A stretch of 64,000 bases of DNA from Nyssa sinensis (lineage: Eukaryota; Streptophyta; Magnoliopsida; Cornales; Nyssaceae): the NCBI GenBank assembly GCA_008638375.1, contig CM018048.1, positions 51,407,675 through 51,471,674 on the forward strand. Reading direction: 5' to 3'. The position numbers and the translations under genes were made by a program. Below, in pieces: positions 47,701 through 58,751 of the stretch. How positions within the stretch are numbered: the first letter of the stretch is position 1; every line of letters starts with the position of its first letter. The notes under the pieces are model-generated. The model was given only the letters and a program-made list of their open reading frames with translations. It was not told where the DNA came from and did not search any database.

Positions 47701-50700
47701 GAGCCATAAGTATGAGATGGGGTGTGTTGCATATGAGCTAGGCTAGGGAATCAAGATTGGCTCGCCCTAAGGAGTGTAGTTTGCACTTGCAGTAAGGCTA
47801 TCTCAACTTTACGGAGGAAATGATCTGCTGTTTTCCATTGTCTAGGTCCGAGCCAAAGTTCAGGGACCAACATGAGTACCTCCGTGTGGACATGTGTCAC
47901 CACGTGAGTGATAATTGATAAATGTGTCATGAGGTAAATGGGGAACATGTGGTACAGGTGTACACATATGTCCAGCTCAGTTGTGGTATTGCCATGTGTT
48001 ATGCAATATTTTGTACCCAACACCTTACAAGGTTGAAAATGCAATGTAACTACGGACTAAATGTGTCTGTTTGTATTCTGTACTTGACTATTGCTTGACA
48101 TGGTGGAATGAATTAAACTTTTCGTATGCAGAATTTTCTCAATACTGATCAATAGGGATAATAATGATTTCAAGATTTGTAGTGGGAAAATCAAACAAAC
48201 TAAAAGTAATTTCTGAACTTCATAGCTTGGACAAAAGTACAGTGAAATCTGCTACTTTCTACATGTATAAAAGGAAAATACTAGGCTCCAAACTGGGTAC
48301 ATGTCTGCACTACAATCTGAATCTGCCACGTATGCAATCACATGATATTCATGGTACTATTTAGTTTTAAGTGAAAAATAAAAAAGTTAAATAAAACAAA
48401 AAGTAAATGTACACTATTTTTTTTTTTTTGATAGGTAAATCATACACACATATGCCCAGTTTTACCCCTAAGGGGACTTGAACCCTCAACCAGCCAAGCT
48501 AGAGCTTGTTGGTGTAAATGCATACGTAACGGGTTGTGGTTGAGAAACGTACCTGGTAGGAGGATGTTCCTCCTACCTAGTTTGGAGCCAAGTATTGTCC
48601 ATATAGAATGTTCTCTAAAGAGGAAAATATTAAAATTCTATCCTTTAACAGGGGGACTTATCATAATTTGGTATAATTTAATGGATCAACATATCTAAGG
48701 CATGTGCACTAAACTTCTATGTAAAAGGGAAAGCAAAAGAAAATAATCCAATTTTAAATGGATTGATGGCATAGGTACAGTGAATTGATTTAATTTTAAA
48801 GATGTGTGCATTGTGTTCTGTCAATTCTTGCATGGTTATATTGCTGTTCTTGTCAGGTAATTATTAAAGGGAATCATTTAGTAAACCAATCTTGATAATT
48901 CAATGATAGAAATAAGTTTATGCCAAAGACGTGCACTTTAACACAAGCTGTGGATGCAGGTACATAGAATGACATTGTAAAAAATAATTATGTTGCTTTT
49001 TATTATATAATTTGTCATTACAAATACTAGGTTTTACATTTTACACTACAAGTTGGGAATGTCATAAGCATGAAACTCAGGCATATAAAATTTATATGAA
49101 GTAACTTCAATCAGGTAGTCAGTTGAATTAGTAAAGAATTTAGTGGTAATTTATAGTCCATATCATGGCCTTGAGGTAAATAGTATTTTTACCAATGACC
49201 TCTAGTTTAAGTGAGTCAATGCCGCTGCCACTTTAAATTGTGATATTAAAAAATTCACTTCATGTTTCTTTCACCCCAATTTGTATTATTACTTGAACAG
49301 GGGCCTGCTGTTGGTTGTCCAAGAGAACCATGGCATGATTTACACTGTCAAATTGATGGTCCAGCAGCATATGATATCCTCACCAACTTTGAGGAGCGTT
49401 GGGTACACGCTTACAAAACCCCGTGGGCTACAAAAAATGAAAATGTCATATGATGATGCATTACTTAAAATTGAAAGAATTTCTGACATCTTAGGAGTGT
49501 CAGATGCACCCTTCCTAAGTAAGGATGATCCCGAGCATTGGCATGTCCAGGTATATTAGTTACTAAGAAGCTGTTAAATTAGATGTTTCAATACTTGTTT
49601 AATCCCTCTACTCCATTTTTCTTGACTAACTTCCTCAAAAACTTTAGGTTTTTCGTTCAATTGACTCCAACTCTGTTAAGGGTTTTCCAAAAGACCCAAA
49701 AGATGCTACAAGCAGGGTGAGAAAAATTTTTGCTTTTAGTTTCCCCCATTTATGATTGTGCCATCAACATTTTCTATGAGATGGTTAATTAGCTAATATA
49801 TCTCTGCTGCATTGTAACAGAACCTGGTATGTGGGAAGAACGTACTGATAGACATGAGTATACATACAGCATATGTAAAGGCAATTCGTTCTGCCCAGCA
49901 TTTCATTTATATTGAGAATCAGTACTTCCTTGGATCATCATATAATTGGAATAACTACAGAAACTTAGGTGAGGAACTTTAACCTTTTAGGTAAATAGTA
50001 AGAGGATGAAATAAAGATATGTTGTTATTGTACAAGTAAAAATTTGTCAATGCGAAGACTGGCTATAAGAGGCCATTTTATGGTAAATTTTTATTCCTAT
50101 ATGTGATGGATTTTACGCACTGAACCTGCTTCAAACACAGTTATATTCTACTTCATTCCCAACTGGAACTTCCCTTTCCCCCAATTCCATGCTCGGATTT
50201 CAGAGAAAACATGAGAAGAGAGATAAAAACTTGAAATCTTGAAACAAGACAGGGTAGAAGTGGCTATTGTGAGATTCCTCTTCTTCCTTTTTTTCATTTG
50301 CCCACATTTTCTGGGCAATGAAAGTGAGCATTATTGTATTATAAGTTTTTTTTTTTGATCTGCAGGAGCAAACAATTTAATACCAATGGAAATTGCCCTT
50401 AAAATTGCTAATAAAATCAGAGCAAATGAGAGGTTTTCTGCATACATTGTCATTCCAATGTGGCCAGAGGGGGTTCCTACAAGCACTGCTACTCAAAGGA
50501 TTCTTTTTTGGCAGGTAAACTCCAACCATTGTTTTTGTGATTGCTTTAAGCACCTATGCCCTTCCAAAACTGCACTGTTCCTCGATGTCTATGTTAAATC
50601 ATTCCCACAAGTAATGATTAAAGGAGTGTTTAGATGTCCCCAGGAAAATTGAATCACCATATTGTGTTTTACATATCAAATCTGTAACTGATCAAGGATG

Positions 50701-53700
50701 GGCCAACCACAGAAAATTTGATGCAACCTAGGGTTTGTTGAAGGTTTCTAACCCTTTTGGAGAACCCTTGTACTCCTAGACCAGCAGGCCATTATCCATA
50801 TACAATGATTTAATAATATTAAAACAAACTTAGTAAAGGAATTGTGCTGAAATCTGAAGACAAAAAAAAACTCACTAGAACTTGAAATTTTTAATAATAA
50901 ACTCTAGAACACGCACATAAAAAAATTAAAATGTTCTGGAATTTCTAAATTAAATGAACGAACACCTCAAATCAAGCAATCTTTACATTGAACAAAAGTT
51001 AGGTAAAAGTCTCCCCAAATAATGAGGGAAGTAAGAGTGAGATGAAGGCTCATGCTGGCTAAAATAAAAAAAAGGTAAAGTAATACGGGTGGAAGGGTTG
51101 CAATAGAAGTGAGTAAGAAAGGAAGGAGGACAATTGGACTCATTTTAAGCCTGTTCCCCATGACTGGACTCCTCCTAGGTCTGTGAAATTGAAGCTTACT
51201 TTGACGGTTGTTCCCTTGGTAATCTGGGGAAGTTGGGCTTGTTGGGTATCCTTAGAGATGATGGAAGTTCTGCCATTTTTGTGTTCTCAAGGCCAGTATG
51301 TAGAGGCTGAGATCCAGGCCCTTTTAAAATGACTCAGAAAGGTGTTCACCTCAGAACATCATTGTCTGATTGAGGTTGATTTTGATGTGGTTGTAGGATG
51401 GGTTAGATTGTGATCTCTTGGCCTGTGTAGTTATAGTCACCTTCTGAAAGAGATTTTTAGCTAGTTTTCTTCATAGGAGGTAGAGATCAGATTGGCCTAG
51501 GTCAACCAATCAGAAAGCAGACTCTTTGGCTAAACAAGGAGCTTGGTCTTTAATTTCTTTTCTTTTATCTCTTCTTCTTTTTTTTTTTTTTTGGGGGGGG
51601 GGGGGGTGGTGGTGCATTTTTATGGTTGGCCTTTTCTCCTCCTTTGTTGTTTTGACTGATAAGTCATCCTTTTTTTTCCTGTATTTCTTCCTTATCTTCT
51701 TCAATAATTTTTTTTCATATTAAAAAAAATGAAAGAAAGGAAGGAGAATAAGAGAAAACTTACCAAGAGGAAAGGTGCCAAGTTGACTTCCAAGCCTCTC
51801 GAGTACAAAGGATGCGCAATTGATGTTTAGAATCAAGCTATCAATCTGAATGCAAGCCACCACAGAGGATAGATGATGGCAGAACAGAAAAGTAAAGAAG
51901 GAAAGTAGGAGATCTAGATTGCAGTCTGTCCTTTCACAATATTATGTCAAAAACCCTCTGCATCATAAGGCAAAAAGTAACCTCTACATTGATGTGCCAA
52001 ACAAGACGTAAATATAAACATGATAATTCTAGCCAGACATTTAGAAAAAAATTATAATACAAGATCCTAAACTACATCAATATAGGAGTCATCATCATAG
52101 ATGATAGTAGCTACTGAAATGGTATCATTTTGTTAAATCCTAGACTGACCCTATATCGTCACTTCTCAATTGTGAATCCCAGGTAATGTGATGGCCTTGT
52201 TACATATGCTGGATTTGCATTTTTAACCTCTATATTCTTTGTAAAACATAGTGGTTCGATTAGTTATCAATTGTGCGTTAACATGTGCCCTAAGAGTACT
52301 TGTCCATGAAGTGATGGAAGTCACAATGTCCCTGGCAAGTAATAGTGTGAACTGCTATATGAGGTGTGCGTGAAATTCTTAGGCTGATATTCTTGGAAAT
52401 GAACCGTTATTATCGTTTTTGCTTTGTAAGGGTCTGAACAGATCCGGCATTTCTTCTATCACTTCTATGGGATTTTATCATTTGTAATCTCCTTATCCAT
52501 GAAGTTTTCTGTAATTTGAACGTTATAATCATAGAACAATAAACTTGCTGCAATGATAAAATGTTAAAGCTGTCAAGCCTGAGAATGCAGCTTTGAATCT
52601 GATAGCAACCACCATTTAAATATAATGCCAAAGGTTAGATCTGTCTCCAAACTAACCTTGTCAGTAACTTGCATAAGTTGGACCAACACTAGGTAAATGG
52701 CCTTGAATCATAGATGATAGAACAATTAACTTGACAGATTATGAAACATTTGGATGAGTTCACTATTGTACTCTATGGTTAAGTTTGATTCATGGCTAAT
52801 GGCATAAAATATAAAGAGTAACATTAAAGGCAACCTTCTTTCACCTCTTGCGAAATAAGGTAGCATCTCTCTTATGTATCTAGAAGAAATCATCCATATA
52901 TTTTTAAGATATATTAATCTTAAAAATATATGGATGATTTTTTTTTAAATTCTATTGAGAATGAATTGACTTTTAAAACCAATTTGATGCTCTTTCAATC
53001 AAAAGAAAGAGCACCACCAACTTCTATGAAGGGAAGGAGTAAAAGAACACTGTTGTAAGTGTTTAATTTAAAAAATAAAGTTGTTTCCTATTTAATGAAC
53101 ATTGTTAAGTCTCAATTTCCAGCCACTATGTAGCATTTCACATCTAGACCAATTTCTTTAAACTTCTAATTGAAAATTGATCACAACTTAACTTCTTATT
53201 GAATTCATTTTTACTTGCTATCCTTGAAAACATTTTCAAATTTATTACATTTTTTGTTTTTTATTTGGTATATGTGTCACATCTAAATCTTTTTCTGAGT
53301 CAATTATAATTGTGTTATTCAGAATAATTTTGATTGGTTAATGACCTTTTAGAATAATTGTGATTGGTTGCAAATATCCTTGAGACAACATGACATTATT
53401 TATGGGCTTTTTGCTGCATCTCATGAACCTGGTGATATTGTTTATGCAGCATAATACAATGCAAATGATGTATGAAGTAATTTACAAGGCTTTAGAGCAG
53501 GAAGGGCTTGAGAACAAATATGAACCTCAAGACTATTTGAACTTTTTTTGCCTTGGAAATCGTGAGGCTGAAGACAGGGAAGACACTTCATATGCAGGAA
53601 ATTCTACTGCCTTGAAAACTCCTCAAGTACGTATTTCTTACCTCTTACCATAGTTTCAGCTCTCTCCAAATCTCGTGCTTATCAATTTTCCAATAAATTA

Positions 53701-55103
53701 TCTTATTCCATCTTATGTCATCTAAATTTGTTGTTTGATGCCTAGGCACTCACTCAAAAAAACCGACGCTTTATGATTTATGTTCATTCAAAAGGAATGA
53801 TAGTGGATGATGAGTACGTGATATTGGGGTCTGCAAACATCAACCAACGTTCCTTAGAAGGCACCAGAGACACTGAAATTGCGATGGGTGCATATCAGCC
53901 TCATCATACTTGGGCAAGAAAAGGCTCTAGCCCACATGGGCAGGTAAGCTTTGATCAGATAAATGTCTGTTGAATTATTTTGCATTGAGATTGGTGGTTT
54001 TTTAGAGGCAGAGGTGTTTAGGTCAAATAAGTCAATCATAAAATTGAAGTACCTGAGAATACACTTTGGTTATCAAGCAAAATTAATTGATCGAAGTAGA
54101 GCAATAAAAAAATAACATAATACAGTCGTAAATAATTGCAAACAATATAACATTTTTATGGCTTTGGATTTCATGAACATAGAAAAATGTTTACATTGTG
54201 GACATTCAAAACACTGGAAGGCTTGTTTGTAGGAAGCGCGTGTCTAAATTTATGTCCACTCAGTGTTTGTTGAGAGCTTGATATGTATTGTTGATTCATT
54301 TTCTAACAATTTAAGCTTTTAGAACAATAGGTTGTTTGTATTTGTTCTTTCTTTTTTTTTTTGGCCTCTCCATGTGCAAGTCCGGGGTCACGCGTGAGGG
54401 GGAGTTTCGAGAGTTTAATATAATTTCTAATAACTTCAGCTTTTAGAGCAATTGGTTACTTAGAAAATGTTGACATGCAATTCGGCAGCAAGTTTGCCTT
54501 TTGAGTTTTGTCCAATTGGCCAAAGTTTTTAAGGTGAGGCCTAATGGGAGCTATTGCCATCAGGGCTTGCATTTCCAAGTTCAAGGGTTATATTGTGTCA
54601 CACGCCCCAAGGCTAATGTTTTTTGGGTCATGTTCTGACACAAATCGAAAAACAAGAGTTATGATCTGAAATTAAGTTTTTCATCTTTTCTTATGTGCAT
54701 TATGGTCAGCACTCTTGGCATTGTATTATTAATTTGAAGAGAATTGAAGTATTTATTTGTGCAGAAGTACCTGAATATTTGACTAACTGCTATGTGCATC
54801 TGAGTGCAGATCTATGGGTATAGGATGTCACTATGGGCAGAACACATTGGTGCCGTGGAAGCGTGTTTTATGCAACCTGAGTCTCTCGAATGTGTGAGAC
54901 GTGTAAAGTCACTGAGCGAACTGAACTGGAAACAGTATGCAGCTGATGAAGTAACCGAAATGAAGGGTCACCTTCTTAAGTACCCCATTGAAGTTGATAG
55001 AACAGGTAAGGTGAAGCCTCTTCCTGGTTGTGAAACTTTTCCAGACATGGGCGGAAACATATTGGGGACTTTTACAGCCATTCAAGAAAACCTCACCATA
55101 TGA
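41793..55103 (+). CDS. Phospholipase D, beta/gamma class (C2-PLD), with a frameshift in exon 4
   Basis: Ten exons: 41793-42755, 44316-44432, 45367-45561, 49301-49550, 49648-49716, 49821-49968, 50366-50514, 53450-53626, 53746-53943 and 54810-55103 (stop TGA). PLD cleaves phospholipids such as phosphatidylcholine to phosphatidic acid at membranes; this class needs Ca2+ and PIP2. A C2 domain spans about residues 30-185 ([20 protein letters not shown], then TSDPYVT and [11 protein letters not shown]). The first HKD motif, HQKTVIVD, is H369/K371/D376. The second, HSKGMIVD, is H703/K705/D710 counted in the intended frame. The closing [12 protein letters not shown] and [12 protein letters not shown] segments match PLD gamma. 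The intended length is about 852 residues, close to Arabidopsis PLD gamma 1 (858). There is no long Pro-rich N terminus as in PLD beta. Exon 4 is 250 bases where phase needs 249: an extra base lies in or near AAAACCCC (49415-49422). Read literally, the protein stops at 49451-49453 after about 475 residues and loses the second HKD. This is either a sequence error or a broken gene. Confidence 0.93.
43714..43956. mobile_element. MITE in PLD intron 1
   Basis: The ends are CTACTGTTTGGCACACGCA and, reversed, CACTGTTTGGTACAGTGGA. The inside repeats GGAATG/CATTCC many times in opposite arms, so it can fold on itself. It is about 243 bp. No target duplication was found. Confidence 0.6.
46740..47217 (+). 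mobile_element. LINE (L1-type) 3' end with zf-RVT-like peptide and A tail, in PLD intron 3
   Basis: Plus-strand translation gives [20 protein letters not shown], then a [10 protein letters not shown] segment, then (in another frame) [20 protein letters not shown]. This is the conserved end of plant L1 ORF2. The 3' part ends in TATATATATTACCATTACTG plus a short A run (47209-47216), the usual L1 tail. It is in the same orientation as PLD and dead by frame breaks. It is a 5'-truncated insertion. Confidence 0.75.
48418..48530 (-). mobile_element. tRNA-derived SINE in PLD intron 3
   Basis: On the minus strand, a box-A-like segment (TAGCTTGGCTGG) is followed by a box-B match (GGTTCAAGTCC). The body ends with TGATTTACCTATC and an A run (T run at 48418-48430 on the plus strand). 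This matches the tRNA-head, short-body, A-tail layout of plant SINEs. It is antisense to PLD. Confidence 0.65.
50515..53449 (+). other. Long PLD intron 7 (2.9 kb)
   Basis: No coding exon or full transposon recognised. It holds a T-run/G-run junction near 51580-51606 and a perfect hairpin at 52887-52940. Confidence 0.5.
52887..52940. repeat. Perfect 24-bp inverted repeat with 6-base loop
   Basis: Arms 52887-52910 and 52917-52940 are exact reverse complements (left arm starts AAATCATCCATATATTTT); the loop is ATATTA. It lies in PLD intron 7. It may be a very short MITE core or a strong RNA hairpin. Confidence 0.9.
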
Positions 55104-57123
55104 TCATTCTTTCCCTCAGCAGCTGCCAGCCCCATCTCACTAGACTTCTTCTGTTGTAACATTCAAAAATCAACATATCCAAACTTCACAAAGACTATTC
55201 TTTGTTGAATTTCTTCTCTAAGTTTTGATTGAATTGTCTCATGAGAGCAGGTCCCTGGCTAAGTTGACTAATGGGTGAAATCAAAATTACCCTTCATCAT
55301 GTGCTCGGATTTTTTTGTTAAAATTGCAAAATTGGCCCGTAAATTTGGGGGATATTTGATTCAAAGAGAGGCACAAATGAAGAAGAAATTTGAATTGGGA
55401 AAATTTATTATAGATTTATGAAAGACAAACAATGGTTTATATACACAGAAATATTAATGTCCAATTACAAGATTGCCCTGCCCTCATGTATACCCTTCAA
55501 AAGTATACCATACAATCAAGCATTATTGGGCTCATAAACTGTAATATCTTTCTCTACAAATATGAGTGAGAGGACGATATGGGTAATGGATGCTCGCGTC
55601 CTTTTTTTTTTTAATGAATTGTGGAATGCAAATATAAACAAATAATGAAAAGGGATTACACGTCGTTCATGACTTATCCCAAATCACTGGACTGTCGGTA
55701 CTATATGGCATCTGTTTTATATCAAAAGGCGCAATTGAGAATTTTGTTTATTATTTTATTGTAAGCTTAAATACAATCTGTCTTCCATGTGCTTGAAATT
55801 TTAATGATCAATTTAAAAAGGCCACGCCAGGCCAGGCTTCTTCACCACTCCATGAATAATGATTCCAAATCATGTTCTTTTTTAAACTTATTAGCACATG
55901 ACAATATCTTAATATATATAAATATATATATATATATATTTTAGGGTTAGGATGTATCACTTTAATAGCACTTTATGATATTTATTATATTCTGTTAAAA
56001 AAAAATTATATTAGAGACAAAATTTATATCATTCGAAAGATATATTGTTACGTCAATGCACTAATCTCTTTCAAAAAAGTTTTCCTATATCATTAGAGAC
56101 AAAACAAGGTTCATAACAACCAATGAAACTATTCTTCAATCCTAAGAGCAATGTTTTGAATAACTTTCTTTGTTATAGACTTCTCACATTTATTGGAACG
56201 GATGACATTAGAGTGGGTTCGGGGTGAGATTCTTTTCTCAATTTGGGAAAAAAAAAAAAAGTGTTCAAATACAATTTAATTTCGTGATGAAATGAAACGT
56301 GTCACACCAATATACCCATTTAATTATTAAAATTTTATTAATTAATTAAATTAAATGTAATCAATACATTTAAAAAAAAAACACATTACTTGTGTTAAAA
56401 CAAAAATTAAACAGGGTAATGATATTAAGCTTGTCTAATGAGGATCGAGGTCCTATTCAACTAGTACAAATATTCTCTGCACAGTTAGTGTAAGTTCGAT
56501 TTTTAATTTTCATCATTATCTCAAAAAAAAAATTATCTAATATAAAATTAAAAAAATATTATTATAAATATTAACTATATAATACAAGGAATTCATTTCT
56601 TATTATTATTTTATACATAGAGGTAGTAGCAAGTGAACACATTGGGCCAGGGAAGCTTGGGTCATAGTTGGGATTAAGGACTGTTGTCGTTGAAATTAGA
56701 TTCGGCCCAGCTGTAGGCTTCGAAATTAAAGAATCAATAAATCTTAGAAATTTTAATTAAGAATGCCAAATTACAGGTTTTAGAATTTAAGATATGAATA
56801 TAAAAAAAAAAAAATATGGGCCAAGGCCTATTTCATTAAAAAATTCTAACAAAATTAGTAGTACAAATATAATATTCAAAATTTTGAGAATGTCAAATTA
56901 CAGATATTAAAATTTAATACGGTTCATATGAATATATTAAAAAAATTAGAGAGCCAATTTCTATTTTACTAAAATTAGAAATAAAAAATACATTATTCAA
57001 TTTTTTTGAGGGCCGTGACTCCCCATCTGCCCTCCCCTGCATCTCATTAGACTAAAGAAGATCAGGTCCAAATTTCTTTTGCTTTGGGACATACTATTAA
57101 CTTGCCTGTTGTCTTCTCTGATA
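55104..57123. other. PLD 3' flank and AT-rich intergenic DNA
   Basis: No gene recognised. The first 200-300 bases are likely PLD 3' untranslated region. A SINE-like box B (GTAAGTTCGATTTTTA) lies near 56491, followed by an A run at 56522-56531. Confidence 0.5.
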
Positions 57124-57479
57124 GTTGTTTGGATGGAGAGAAAAAGTGATGCCTAAAATTTTTGTTTGAATATTTAAGTAAGAAAGAGAAAAAAAAAAAA
57201 TTGGAATGGAGATATTTGGAGAAAAGTGAATTTTTGAAAAATGTCAAATATACCCTTAAATATTTGTGTTAAAATTAGAGTGATAGTAATAAGATATATT
57301 TTTATCTTTTCTTTTCTTTTCTCTCCTATTAAATGTTTTAATAAGGAATTGTTATTTTCTTCTCTTTTTTTTTTTTTCTCTTGAATATTAAAACAAGATA
57401 AAGACAAATATTTTCTTTTCTTTTCTTTACTACTTTAAGTTTTCTTTTATTTTCTATTCAAAATTTCCAAACAAATTGT
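57124..57479. mobile_element. MITE family B, copy 2
   Basis: Left end GTTGTTTGGATGGAGAGAAA and reversed right end ACAATTTGTTTGGAAATTTT are imperfect inverted repeats. GAGAAAAG-type text on the left faces CTTTTCTTTTCTCTC on the right. It resembles 19264-19727 in ends and inside, but no intact target duplication was found. Confidence 0.55.
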
Positions 57480-57602
57480 AAGGGATTGGCACCCGTCACA
57501 AGGAAGAAACAATAATTTTCTTTTCTAAAAAGATTAGGTTTGTGAGTTATATGTCTTGTTGAAGAACGAAAGGAGAAATTTCAATTTTTGTTGGGTTCGA
57601 GT

Positions 57603-57928
57603 TAGGATTGTAAAAGAGTTAAGCTATTCAAACTCGACTCAGTTAGAAACTCATTTAGAACTAGTTTATAAGATAAATAAATTAAACTTGAACAATATTT
57701 GCGCCTCGTTAATTTATCGAACTTGGCTAGTATTTGACTTGTTAAGTCAAGACTAAGATTATATATAAAAAAATTAAATAATTTGAGTTCGGCTTGATTA
57801 GAGGCTCGTTCAAGATTAATTCAAAAAATTTACAAATCGAGTTTTAACACAATTTAAAACTTGTTTATTTTAATGAGTCAAACTTGAACAATTTAGTGCT
57901 CGGTTCGGCTTAACTCATTTATATCCTA
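57603..57928. mobile_element. hAT-type MITE with perfect 8-bp target duplication
   Basis: Left end TAGGATTGTAAAAGAGTTAA and reversed right end TAGGATATAAATGAGTTAAG form inverted repeats. GTTCGAGT is present directly on both sides (57595-57602 and 57929-57936). It is 326 bp without coding frame. The ends resemble those of the 139-bp element at 59718-59856. Confidence 0.85.
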
Positions 57929-58419
57929 GTTCGAGTTCCTAAGAGAGAAATTATACAATAAAATCGTCATTTTATGTCATTATTCGATGTGAACTGATCA
58001 TTCTTCACAAAATTTTAAAATCTTTCAAGATTCATGATAAATAATTTTTTGATAAATTTAAGAAAATTATTAATTTTGAAAAAAAACGATCTTAGTTCAT
58101 TTTATAATAGTATAAAATGACAATTTTATTAAATAATTACTATCTCAAAGCCGTAATTACTCTCTCAAAGCCGATTAGTAATGTCTTCATCATGATTGTC
58201 TAAGTCCTAATTCTTAAGTGAGTATTTGAGGTTGCTTTGTCAAACAAGCAAACACTTTATAACTTTTTGAGTTGAGAATAATTTAAATTTCTATCATATA
58301 AACATGTTTTCACAATATAAATGAAAATTGTAAATTTATGTTGAAACGTCCCCAACTCTATTTTATTTTTTATCTTTAAAAGTAATTTTTTTTTTTAATC
58401 GCTATCGTAAGAGATCAAA

Positions 58420-58514
58420 AATCAAATACACTTTATATACACACATATGTATGTGTATGTATAATGTATATCTATGTAAGGGCCACTTCTTTTCATTTAC
58501 TCAGTAGTACATTC

Positions 58515-58552
<38 letters not shown>

Positions 58553-58751
58553 TCACCGACCCTTCACGGTCCAAACACTGCCCAAATACCAGAGAAGATA
58601 CTCTGTCTCTCTCTCACACTCACACAGATCCAATCCAATATTTTTTAGGACCTCTCCCTCTTTCTCTCTCTCTCTCTCCATATTCATATTTAGTTGAATC
58701 AGTACCGTTTGGTATCTCTCCACCCTCTCTCTACTTTCTCTGTAGATTATT
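58420..58751 (+). promoter_or_regulatory. Promoter and leader of the NRS/ER gene
   Basis: A TATATAC motif lies at 58434-58440. A (TA)15 run at 58520-58549 is followed by a CT-rich leader (58600-58680) up to the start codon at 58752. The exact transcription start is unknown; either TA-rich stretch could act as the TATA element. Confidence 0.35.

Noticed and set aside
54340..54420. Retrotransposon end-like text with GGGGTCACGCGTGAGGGGGA
   Set aside because: It resembles a known plant repeat motif, but no element borders or coding parts could be seen.
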